This document shows positions 16,820-23,845 of a stretch of DNA of 64,000 nt, one piece after another (position 1 is the first letter of the stretch; every line of letters begins with the position of its first letter). Both the position numbers and the translations under genes were made by a program. Origin of the DNA: Methanothrix harundinacea (GTDB taxonomy: Archaea > Halobacteriota > Methanosarcinia > Methanotrichales > Methanotrichaceae); the NCBI GenBank assembly GCA_002506535.1, contig DAXT01000006.1, positions 1 through 64,000 of the forward strand. The letters are read 5' to 3'. The notes below the pieces were generated by a model. It did not search any database, was not told the origin of the DNA, and saw nothing but the letters and a program-made list of their open reading frames with translations.

Positions 16820-17428
16820 ATGCTCAAGATAACCCCCTACTTAGGAACCCTCGTCCTCATCGTATCGATAGGCGGCCTCTGGTACCCAAAGCTCGGCTAC
16901 GTCGTCGCCCTGGTATTTCTATCGATCCTCGTCATCAGCCCCTTCCGGGGGCGGTGGTTCTGCGGAAACCTCTGCCTCTGGGGCAGCTTCAACGACTTCT
17001 GGGTCGGGAAGATCAGCCGGAAGGTTTCGATACCCGGGCTCTTCAGCTCCCTATTCCTGAGGGTGCCGGTATTCATCCTTCTTATGGGCTTCAACATATC
17101 GAGGATCATCTCGACGGAGGGGGCGGTGGACAAACTGGGGATGGTCTTCGTCACCATGTCGATCCTCACCGCCTCCTTCTCGATCCTATTTGGCGCCGCC
17201 TGGAGCCCTCGGGCCTGGTGCACCGTCTGCCCCATGGGGACGCTCCAGAGGCTCCTCGGCGGGGGGAAGTATCCGCTGAAGCTCGACTCGGACCTCTGCA
17301 TCGACTGCTCCAGATGCCAGAAGGTCTGTCCTATGCAGCTCGATCTGAGGGCGGCCGGGGGAGATCCCGACTGCATTAAGTGCGGCCGGTGCGTCGAGGC
17401 CTGCCCCAGAGGAGCCCTTCGCTTCTGA
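16820..17428 (+). CDS. Membrane 4Fe-4S binding protein (NapH/CcoG-like)
   Basis: The 202-aa protein alternates membrane helices and cysteine motifs. Two helices come first, then FRGRWFCGNLCLWGSF (C-x3-C), two more helices, then RAWCTVCPMGTLQRLL (C-x2-C-P). A C-terminal 2[4Fe-4S] ferredoxin domain follows: CIDCSRCQKVCPM and CIKCGRCVEACPRGA. This resembles NapH/NosR/CcoG-type proteins that pass electrons between membrane quinone-like carriers and soluble partners. ATG 16820 has GGAG 5 nt upstream. No terminal reductase is adjacent, so the electron donor and acceptor are unknown. Confidence 0.85.
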   Translation: MLKITPYLGTLVLIVSIGGLWYPKLGYVVALVFLSILVISPFRGRWFCGNLCLWGSFNDFWVGKISRKVSIPGLFSSLFLRVPVFILLMGFNISRIISTEGAVDKLGMVFVTMSILTASFSILFGAAWSPRAWCTVCPMGTLQRLLGGGKYPLKLDSDLCIDCSRCQKVCPMQLDLRAAGGDPDCIKCGRCVEACPRGALRF

Positions 17429-17585
17429 TCCGGATGATAAAGCCGGCTCCTCGAAGGGGAGATCTGACGTTCGAAAATGAGGTTTCGAAAAAGGGGGGTG
17501 CCAGAGATGCCCGGAAGATCAGGGATGCCTGGCCAGCCTAAAGCAATATGAATCGGGTCGTTTGCCGTCCGTCCGGGTCTCTTGG

Positions 17586-17759
17586 TCATTTTCCCATAAG
17601 TGGAACTCTGCATTCAGGACATTTTATCGAACGGCAGTTCACGCCCGGGGCCTTATCAATCTCGAAGCCGCACCGAGGGCAGATGCAGATGCTGGGATTG
17701 TTGTTCTTCCGCTTATTCCCTTTGCCTCTCCCCGATCCCTGAGTCGATTGGTCAGGCAT
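17586..17759 (-). CDS. Small zinc-ribbon-like protein
   Basis: The 57-aa protein has a Gly/Arg/Lys-rich N-terminus (QGSGRGKGNKRK). The second half is cysteine-rich: CICPRCGFEIDKAPGVNC and IKCPECRVPLMGK, two C-P-x-C knuckles in rubredoxin/zinc-ribbon style. Similar small proteins are frequent in methanogen genomes and have no known role. GAAGGAGG is placed correctly for the ATG at 17759; the ATG at 17768 would abut it. Confidence 0.75.
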   Translation of the reverse strand: MPDQSTQGSGRGKGNKRKNNNPSICICPRCGFEIDKAPGVNCRSIKCPECRVPLMGK

Positions 17760-17801
17760 ATCGACCATCCTCCTTCAACAGGTAGTCTGCTGTCGTTATC
17801 G

Positions 17802-17815
17802 GATAAAATCTTATT
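17802..17815 (+). promoter_or_regulatory. TATA-like box upstream of the secreted paralog at 17884
   Basis: GATAAAATCTTATT is an A+T-rich element about 70-80 nt before the ATG. A second candidate, TCTTATAATG, lies only about 8 nt upstream of the ATG and is too close to act as a TATA box. Confidence 0.3.
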
Positions 17816-17883
17816 CCCATTATCGCTCCTCAGGGCGCCGGTACGGAAAGGTTCATCCTGATGGTGTGATCTTATAATGAATC

Positions 17884-18312
17884 ATGAAGAATATTTGGCC
17901 CATCGGCCTATTGGCGTTCGTCCTGGCGGCGACGGCTTCGGTGTCGGCTTCGGTGTCGGCGGCGGATCTACCCGACCTGGTCGGGGTCTGGGAAGGCCCG
18001 TCCGTCGGGTACGACGATGGAGAAGGGTACTACGAAGATGGAGAGGATAACACCGTCACCCTCACCATCGCCGAGCAGAGGGGCCGGATCTTCAACGGGA
18101 CCCTCGTATACCTGAACAGGAACGGGACAGCGGTCGTCGAGGGGTTCGCCGGGGCGATCGGCCTCGATAACTCGACCTTCTACATCGCCGAGTTCAACTC
18201 CGGCTACGACGTGGGGACGATCATCTCCGAGGACGAGATCGAGCTTCTCTACCTCCAGGACGGCGAGAGGGGCGGGGTCTCGGTGGACACCCTGCGCCGG
18301 GTTCGGGAGTGA
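17884..18312 (+). CDS. Small secreted protein, tandem paralog 1
   Basis: The 142-aa protein has a signal peptide (MKNIWPIGLLAFVLAATAS, with SVSA repeats before cleavage). The mature acidic domain begins LPDLVGVWEGPSVGY, continues TLTIAEQRGRIFNGTLVYL and FYIAEFNSGYDVGTIISED, and ends LQDGERGGVSVDTLRRVRE. The alternating strand pattern with G-x-W near the start suggests a small lipocalin-like beta barrel. This is inference from pattern only. The paralog at 18547 is closely similar over its full length, including the last 50 residues almost unchanged, so the pair arose by tandem duplication. Confidence 0.85.
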   Translation: MKNIWPIGLLAFVLAATASVSASVSAADLPDLVGVWEGPSVGYDDGEGYYEDGEDNTVTLTIAEQRGRIFNGTLVYLNRNGTAVVEGFAGAIGLDNSTFYIAEFNSGYDVGTIISEDEIELLYLQDGERGGVSVDTLRRVRE

Positions 18313-18546
18313 CCGGACTTTTGGGGCGTGGGCGGCCTTCCGCCCGCCCCGGCCGGCGTCGCCCGGTCACCCGGTCGATCCGCCATCAGCTGGCTGACAA
18401 TGCTGGAATAAAAATGTTTTTTTGAATATATGGCACCCTGGCCTGCCAGGAGAGCTTCTCCAGCCCGATAGATCGGATATCATCCACCGGATCATCGCCG
18501 CCGAGATGGAAAAGTTCATCTGGGAGATGGGAGCTATTTCATCAGC

Positions 18547-18978
18547 ATGAAGAATATCTGGCTCTTGGGACTATTGGCCCTCGCCCTGGCGGCGAGTGCG
18601 ACGGCTTCGGTCTCGCCGTCGGCGACGACTTCGGAGATCCCGAACCTGGTGGGGCTCTGGTCCGGCATCGGGACCGGGTATGGCGATGAACAGGGGTACG
18701 TCAGCGACGAGGATTCCGACATCATCACCATGAACGTCACCGAGCAGAGGGGGCGGATCTTCAACGGGATGATGACCTACGTGGAGGAGGGGGTCGAGAT
18801 CGTGGAGGAGTTTGCCGGGGCCATCGCCCTGGATAACGTCACCTTCTACATCGCCGAGTTCGGCTCCGGCTACGACGTGGGGACGATCATCTCCGAGGAC
18901 GAGATCGAGCTGCTCTACCTCCAGGACGGTGAAGGTGGCGGGGTGTACATAGACTCCCTCCGCCGGGTTGGTGAGTGA
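18547..18978 (+). CDS. Small secreted protein, tandem paralog 2
   Basis: This 143-aa protein has the same plan as the gene at 17884: signal peptide MKNIWLLGLLALALAASAT, then IPNLVGLWSGIGTGYGDE, NVTEQRGRIFNGMMTYV, FYIAEFGSGYDVGTIISED and the tail LQDGEGGGVYIDSLRRVGE. The central acidic loop differs most (EQGYVSDEDSD versus GEGYYEDGED). This is the pattern expected if the strands form a fold and the loops bind ligand or face the medium. The 234-nt gap between the two genes contains a T-run after the first copy (18415-18425) that could terminate it. Confidence 0.85.
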   Translation: MKNIWLLGLLALALAASATASVSPSATTSEIPNLVGLWSGIGTGYGDEQGYVSDEDSDIITMNVTEQRGRIFNGMMTYVEEGVEIVEEFAGAIALDNVTFYIAEFGSGYDVGTIISEDEIELLYLQDGEGGGVYIDSLRRVGE

Positions 18979-19135
18979 ACGAACGATCTGCGGGCGGCGT
19001 CAGGGGTTCGGCAGGCCGGTCCGCCTCCCCTCCGCCTCTCCGGTTCCATCCGGGCTCTTTTCTGTAAGAAGCGTAGAAACGAGTTTTTTTAGTAGGACTT
19101 CTAAATGTTTATATCGACTCCATTCATCAGCCGGG

Positions 19136-19385
19136 ATGGAGATCGACTTTCTGAGGCTCTGGCGCTGGCTCCGTCGCTTCAACATCGCACCGGCGGGCTT
19201 CCCGGCGGCGAAGGTGGGGGGCGGCAGATACAGCCCCGCCTTCGAGCGGTAGCATCACGCCTCGGGGGCGCGCGTCCCGGGAAGACCTGGCCTCGTTCAT
19301 CGATCGGATAGACCCGGACCGGATCGGCTTCATCAACACCTGAGGCGCGGGGGGTTCGCCGATCGCTTCGAGGGGGTGGTTCTGG
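19136..19385 (+). pseudogene. Decayed 3' fragment of a beta-CASP/RNase J-like gene
   Basis: From 19136 the frame reads MEIDFLRLWRWLRRFNIAPA and GGGRYSPAFER, then a TAG. After a frameshift it continues ASREDLASFIDRIDPDR, then after further shifts EARG and FADRFEGVVL. This tracks the C-terminal 85 or so residues of the intact protein at 56386-57939 (MEIDFVRLWHWLRRFGITPA, ASREDLAWVVDQIDPDH, EAREWFIERFE). One stop and at least two frameshifts make it dead. It lies between a secreted-protein gene and another decayed copy of that family. Confidence 0.8.
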
Positions 19386-19433
19386 GGGTGGGGGTGGCGA
19401 TCGAGTTCTGGAGGGAGGGGGTGGCGAGATATC

Positions 19434-19562
19434 CCACCGAGTTCAGCTCTGGCTGCGTGGGGGAACGGTCATCTCTGAGGACGAGATCGATATGACATAC
19501 TTCCAGGACGGCGAGAGGGGCGGGATATCTGTAGATACGCGCCGGCGGGTTCGAGAGGGAAC
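19434..19562 (+). pseudogene. Decayed third copy of the tandem secreted-protein family (C-terminal part)
   Basis: The sequence encodes TEFSSGC, then after a frameshift GTVISEDEIDMTYFQDGERG and GISVDTRRRVRE. This corresponds to the last 45 or so residues of the proteins at 17884 and 18547. No signal peptide or N-terminal half precedes it; the preceding sequence is the decayed beta-CASP fragment. Confidence 0.75.
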
Positions 19563-19845
19563 CCCGTACTCTAGGGGAGGGCGCCCTCCGTCCGCCCCGT
19601 CCAGGTATTGTTGTGGGTCATGTGAGAAAATAAGAATTGAGGCTAATTGTTCTGATTATGGCAGGCCAAGGCCTGCAATAAGGACCATCCAATCTCTGCC
19701 TAAGATGTCTAAGGCCAAATGTATTACATATTTTTATATGAAAAAATAAAATTTGACCTAAATACATTATCTTCGAAACCCGAGACATATTCGACACCAA
19801 AAGCTTTTTTGCATAAGAGGAGTAACTTAGACTTGGGAAAAAATT
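19563..19845. other. Boundary of an A+T-rich island, no gene seen
   Basis: Composition changes from G+C-rich pseudogene sequence to A+T-rich at about 19610 and stays so to about 20690. A possible promoter for the PH-domain gene lies in the A+T-rich run near 19730-19750, but many TATA-like words occur here and none is convincing. Confidence 0.4.
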
Positions 19846-20190
19846 ATGTCAATACCAAAAGAGATAAGAGAATCCCTGACGCCCGGTGAAGAAGTAGTGA
19901 AGGTGACGCATGTCAAGAGGCGAAAAGATCTGATACATCCAAAAAATCTGATAGTAACCACAAAGAGGGCTATAATCTACGATCCTGGATATATAGGATG
20001 CGAATTTGAAGATTTTCCTTTTGACGCGATCACCAACATTGAATTTAAGAAGGGAATCTTCTCTTCTGGAATCATCATTAATACAAGCGGTGGTAGTGGC
20101 GAAATTGATGGGTTGCCGAAAAGTGACGCCTCCGAAGCATTTAAAATAATGAGACAGTATTGGCAAGCGTATATGGAAGGGAAGAGATGA
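19846..20190 (+). CDS. PH-domain (bPH-type) protein
   Basis: The 114-aa protein resembles short bacterial/archaeal PH-like domain proteins. It has MSIPKEIRESLTPGEEVVK, then a strand-rich core with NLIVTTKRAIIYDPG, FEDFPFDAITNIEFKKGIF and SSGIIINTSGGSGEI, and a C-terminal helix (DASEAFKIMRQYWQAYMEG). This matches the seven-strand-plus-helix PH topology. There is no signal peptide or membrane helix. It is A+T-rich with codon use unlike the flanking genes and is followed 53 nt later by a nuclease-like gene, suggesting joint acquisition. Confidence 0.7.
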   Translation: MSIPKEIRESLTPGEEVVKVTHVKRRKDLIHPKNLIVTTKRAIIYDPGYIGCEFEDFPFDAITNIEFKKGIFSSGIIINTSGGSGEIDGLPKSDASEAFKIMRQYWQAYMEGKR

Positions 20191-20243
20191 AACATACATG
20201 TTAAATTCACAGCCAGTGTTAGACAATTCGCGAGACAGATACG

Positions 20244-20687
20244 ATGCATAAGTGGAATCACTTGAACCGCCTTCAATTAGGCAAATACGCTGAATATTTT
20301 GTGAAAATGGAATTTAAGCTAGCAGGTTTCGATGTTTATACCTCAGAGGTCGACGATAAAGGTATAGATTTTATAGCTCGAAAAAATGAAAATATATATT
20401 ACGATGTTCAGGTTAAATCCATTAGAGGACTCAACTACATTTTTCTACAGAAACACAAATTCGATCTGAGGAAGAATTTGCTGGTTGCCATTGTGCTTTT
20501 CGAAGAAGGTAAGCCGCCAAAGATGTACCTCATCCCATCATTGGAGTGGTCTAATCCAAACGGTTTACTGGTAAGTCATGATTATGATGGCAAAAAGAGC
20601 AAGCCCGAATGGGGGCTGAATATATCCAAAAAGAATCTGGATTTGCTGAATAAATTTAAATTCAATAAAATAATTGAAACCATGTGA
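20244..20687 (+). CDS. PD-(D/E)XK-like nuclease (DUF4365-like)
   Basis: The 147-aa protein has the core of a restriction-endonuclease-like fold. The helix LQLGKYAEYFVKMEFKLAGF is followed by DVYTSEVDDKGIDFIARK and YYDVQVKSIRGLNY, giving the E...D...(Q)xK pattern used for metal binding. Small single-domain proteins of this type are often found with defence or mobile DNA; this one resembles DUF4365. It is A+T-rich and follows the PH-domain gene on the same strand, probably in one transcript. Substrate unknown. Confidence 0.7.
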   Translation: MHKWNHLNRLQLGKYAEYFVKMEFKLAGFDVYTSEVDDKGIDFIARKNENIYYDVQVKSIRGLNYIFLQKHKFDLRKNLLVAIVLFEEGKPPKMYLIPSLEWSNPNGLLVSHDYDGKKSKPEWGLNISKKNLDLLNKFKFNKIIETM

Positions 20688-20871
20688 TTATCGAATGCCA
20701 GATAGTAGCGAAGGTCGTTAGGGGTGGTGATCGAGGCAAAGGGCGGGACTCTAGGGAGATCCTATGGTAAGTGGTCGGGGGCGAAGGTCTCGCCAGGGCT
20801 GGTTAATTTCATATAAAAGCTTAAAGCCAGTTGCGGCTCTGCATCGAAAAATCTTCTTTAGAGGCTCTCGC

Positions 20872-21768
20872 TTAAACGGATGTTCTCATCTTCTCCTCTT
20901 GGACCTCCCTCAGAGTCCTACCGCGATCATCTTTCCAATCGATTCGCCCATTGGCCGACCTGCCCTGGACGACCCCTGCAGCCGTCGAAGGCGAGTTGAA
21001 GAGATAATCCTGTGAGAACTCAAGGTTATCTCCGCTAGGTATCAATACCCCCTGCGATTGAAGCTCTTTCCTGAGTTCTGAAAGATAGCGATGGATTGAT
21101 GCGACTTCGGAACAAACGGCTTTCGATCCCTGGAGGACCAGAAAACCCTCTGGGCTCTCATAACCTCTTGCGGAGATTCCTTTCGCCTCGATCGAGAATA
21201 GATGCCTTGATCTCCTCTTTGTCCCGAGAGCCTTTTCAAAGACGGTTAGTCCGAGGAGAGGGAATATGCTCAACATGTCCGCCAGGAAGCTTTCCGCGTC
21301 AGCGGCGTCGGCTTCAGATAAGGCAGGCGTTTGAGGGGTGTTCATATTATCAAGGGCGGACCTTTTGGCCTGCCTGGCCATGTCCAGCAACCTCGCCTCT
21401 AAATGCTGGACATGGGCTTTATTCAGGCTGCCATCGGTGGCCACGAAGAAGACCACCCAGGTCCAAAACTCCTTGTTGGCATAATGCTGCTCCAGTCTTG
21501 GCCCAACTGCATCCCCCTCACCCACGTATATCTTAGGCAGCTCCCCCTCTTCTGGGGGTCCTACAAGGACGTAAACTCCCGGCTGGGTGAATTCTCTCCT
21601 GCTCTTTACCGTAGGCAAAAGAGGTCTTGGACAGACCAGACCAACTCCCGTCCAGTTAGATTTCGATATTATCCGCAACCCAGCGGGGTTTCCATCGGGG
21701 CAAAATACTTTGATGGAAAAGGGTCGGGCCATCGGGGTCTGCTCAAAATTCGTGAAATTTCCGCTCAT
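20872..21768 (-). CDS. GIY-YIG nuclease family protein with DUF4357 domain
   Basis: The 298-aa protein has a GIY-YIG-type core: GVYVLVGPPEEGELPKIYVG-E, DAVGPRLEQHYANKEFW and a helix with HLEARLLDMA. Family position suggests the catalytic Glu in that helix. The C-terminal half carries a DUF4357-like segment (SEDFLVLQGS-type: SPEGFLVLQGSKAV, then SELRKELQSQGVL and DYLFNSPSTAAGVVQG). This architecture is often found in bacterial accessory regions. The start may be at 21768, or at ATG 21732 (MARPFSIKVF). It ends 200 nt from tRNA-Gln. Role unknown; DNA processing or defence is plausible. Confidence 0.82.
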   Translation of the reverse strand: MSGNFTNFEQTPMARPFSIKVFCPDGNPAGLRIISKSNWTGVGLVCPRPLLPTVKSRREFTQPGVYVLVGPPEEGELPKIYVGEGDAVGPRLEQHYANKEFWTWVVFFVATDGSLNKAHVQHLEARLLDMARQAKRSALDNMNTPQTPALSEADAADAESFLADMLSIFPLLGLTVFEKALGTKRRSRHLFSIEAKGISARGYESPEGFLVLQGSKAVCSEVASIHRYLSELRKELQSQGVLIPSGDNLEFSQDYLFNSPSTAAGVVQGRSANGRIDWKDDRGRTLREVQEEKMRTSV

Positions 21769-21965
21769 TTCCCAGACCTCATTACAGCTTGCTGATTTTC
21801 TGCCCTCGATCGCCCAAAGTCAGCAGATAGTCCATCGATATTCGATATAAACCTATTTCCAATTGTCGATTTCCCTGTTACGTTCTGGCCACTGGTTGTA
21901 GCCGATATCAGGATCTTTTGACCGGAGAGCTCTATCGACTGCAAAAATCCACAAATATGCCGTAG

Positions 21966-22038
21966 TAGCCCGGCTAGGATTCGAACCTAGGTTACGAGGT
22001 CCAGAGCCTCGTATGATTGACCGCTACATCACCGGGCT
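21966..22038 (-). tRNA. tRNA-Gln (anticodon CTG)
   Basis: The 73-nt cloverleaf on the minus strand has acceptor stem AGCCCGG/CCGGGCT with discriminator A. The anticodon arm is CGAGG-CTCTGGA-CCTCG, with CTG at positions 34-36. The T arm is CCTAGGTTCGAATCCTAGC, containing the invariant TTCGAAT. No intron is present and no CCA is encoded. It sits at the edge of an accessory-looking region, a common integration point for mobile DNA, although I found no duplicated tRNA 3' end. Confidence 0.95.
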
Positions 22039-22103
22039 TCAGCAGGCGAGATTTCGCTTTTCATGTATTAATCTGTCGATCAGGCCGCGCCCCCTCCTCC
22101 GGG

Positions 22104-22760
22104 TTATTTGTACTCCAGCACCACGATCACCGGCCCCTCCCCCTCGCCGCCTTCTGGCAGGGTCTCCTTCGAGACCTCGAAGGTTGTGCCCGGCCGCTCG
22201 ACCTTCTGGCCCGAGAGGAACCGGTCGGCGGATTCGACCTCGAAGGTGAGGGCCGGGGTCATAAAGTGCATCGGGATGGCGACCTTCGGCTTTATCTGGC
22301 CGACGACCTTCTTGGCGCCTTCGGCGTCGAGGGTGTAGACCCCGCCGACGGGGATCATCAGAACGTCCACATCGCCGAGGGCGGAGGCTTCTTTCTCACC
22401 CAGGAGGTGGCCCAGGTCCCCGAGGTGGCAGATCCTGACGCCGTCCATCTCGAAGGAGAATATGGTATTTGTACCCCTCTTCTTTCCGCCCCGCTCGTCG
22501 TGATACGTGGCCGTCCCCAGAAACCTGATCCCGGCAGCCTCCTTCTCTCCCGGCCCCTTCACCACCTCCGGTCGGCCCCCTACGGCCTCGACGTTGTTGT
22601 GGTCGTGGTGGTCGTGGCTGACGGTGACGGCGTCGGCCCTGATCCTCGGGAGGGGGTAGCCGACGGCCTCGTCGAAGGGGTCTGTTACGACGACCCTCCC
22701 CGAAACGTCCTCGATCCTGAAGCAGGAGTGTCCGAGCCATGTTATCTTCAAAATGATCAC
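22104..22760 (-). CDS. MBL-fold metal-dependent hydrolase (UlaG-like)
   Basis: The 218-aa protein is a small metallo-beta-lactamase-fold hydrolase of the COG2220 type. It begins KITWLGHSCFRIED, and carries the metal-binding signature SHDHHDHNN, GTATYHDERGG, HLGDLGH and PMHFMTPAL. Family members act on phosphoesters, lactones or related bonds. The substrate cannot be predicted. GTG 22760 and TTG 22751 are both reasonable starts; homology begins at the Lys after the TTG. It lies just upstream of taw2 on the same strand. Confidence 0.88.
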   Translation of the reverse strand: MIILKITWLGHSCFRIEDVSGRVVVTDPFDEAVGYPLPRIRADAVTVSHDHHDHNNVEAVGGRPEVVKGPGEKEAAGIRFLGTATYHDERGGKKRGTNTIFSFEMDGVRICHLGDLGHLLGEKEASALGDVDVLMIPVGGVYTLDAEGAKKVVGQIKPKVAIPMHFMTPALTFEVESADRFLSGQKVERPGTTFEVSKETLPEGGEGEGPVIVVLEYK

Positions 22761-22831
22761 CCGAGATGATTATTGATCTGATAGGATAATAATCATTCGA
22801 CCTGTCCACTCGACCTGATCATTCGACTTGA

Positions 22832-23845
22832 TCATTCGATCCGGGCGTCGATGACGGCGTGGAGCATCCCCGGCGAGTACTTCTTCACCCTGGCGGCCCT
22901 CTCGATTTTCGCCGACCGCCCCGCCCGGCTTGCCGCCTCCGTCAAGTCATCTTCCAGCCTCCCCGGATAGAGCCGCTCGGGGACAGTCTGGTGGTAGTGG
23001 AGGACCCCGCCTTGCCGCAGAGCTCTGATCCCGGCGTCGAGGTAGCGGTCCGTCGTCCCGACGTACCCCATCACGGCCCGGTCGGCGACGCCTTCGGGGG
23101 TCAACGCAGCGCAGTCGCCGTGAAGAGGGAGGACGATTCCATCGACGCCGTTGAGCCTCACGTTCTCGAGGAGGTAGCCGTAGGCGACTGGATTGATCTC
23201 GATGGCGAAGATCTTCTTTGGGCGGGAGTGGACCGCCATGGGGAGGGTGAAGTAGCCGATCCCGGCGAACATGTCGACTACGGTCTCGCCTCCGCCGAGG
23301 CGGCCCATCCTCATCCTCTCCCGCATGTTCCCCGGCGAGAACATCACCTTCATGGGGTCGAGCTTGAAGGCAACCCCGTCCTCCCGGTGGACCGTCTCGG
23401 TCTTCTCGCAGCCTGCTATCAGCTCCCTCGACGGCTCCCGGAAGGGACCATCGACGCCTCTGTCCAGGAGGACGGAGGAGCAGCGGGGGTAGATTTCGAG
23501 GAGGGCGTCCCCGATCCTCCCCTTGAGGTGATGGATCCGGGGGTCGATCTTGACGGCGATGACCTTGCCCAGGATCGACCACCCCCGGGGGAGGAGGCAC
23601 CTATCCTCGGCGGAGACGTCCTCGCCGAAGAAAGCCGCCAGGTCTGGAGGGGTCTCGTAAAACTCGGGGGCGTCCTGGAGGACGGCCTCCATCCCCGGCG
23701 GGGCGGAGGTCACGGGTATCTCCACCATGTCGCCCTTTGAGACGGTCTTACGTCTGCGGTCCAGGAGGCCCAGCCGGCAGGCTCGCTGTAGCGTTCTCTG
23801 GGCCTGCCGCCTCGGTACCGGTACCGCCAGATGCTCTCTTGGCAT
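22832..23845 (-). CDS. taw2: tRNA wybutosine-synthesis protein Taw2 (Trm5-like methyltransferase fold)
   Basis: The protein of about 337 aa has the Taw2 signature: KLDPMKVMFSPGNMRERMRM, then the SAM-binding loop VVDMFAGIGYFTLP (Trm5 usually has GVGPFSIP), IFAIEINPVAYGYL, VMGYVGTTDRYLD and HYHQTVPE. Taw2 transfers the 3-amino-3-carboxypropyl group of S-adenosylmethionine to the tricyclic guanosine at position 37 of tRNA-Phe. The N-terminal segment AVPVPRRQAQRTLQRACRLG is family-like, so ATG 23845 is preferred. Longer readings of this frame are antisense-phase noise from the overlapping upstream gene. The start lies 98 nt inside that gene's 3' end. Confidence 0.85.
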   Translation of the reverse strand: MPREHLAVPVPRRQAQRTLQRACRLGLLDRRRKTVSKGDMVEIPVTSAPPGMEAVLQDAPEFYETPPDLAAFFGEDVSAEDRCLLPRGWSILGKVIAVKIDPRIHHLKGRIGDALLEIYPRCSSVLLDRGVDGPFREPSRELIAGCEKTETVHREDGVAFKLDPMKVMFSPGNMRERMRMGRLGGGETVVDMFAGIGYFTLPMAVHSRPKKIFAIEINPVAYGYLLENVRLNGVDGIVLPLHGDCAALTPEGVADRAVMGYVGTTDRYLDAGIRALRQGGVLHYHQTVPERLYPGRLEDDLTEAASRAGRSAKIERAARVKKYSPGMLHAVIDARIE

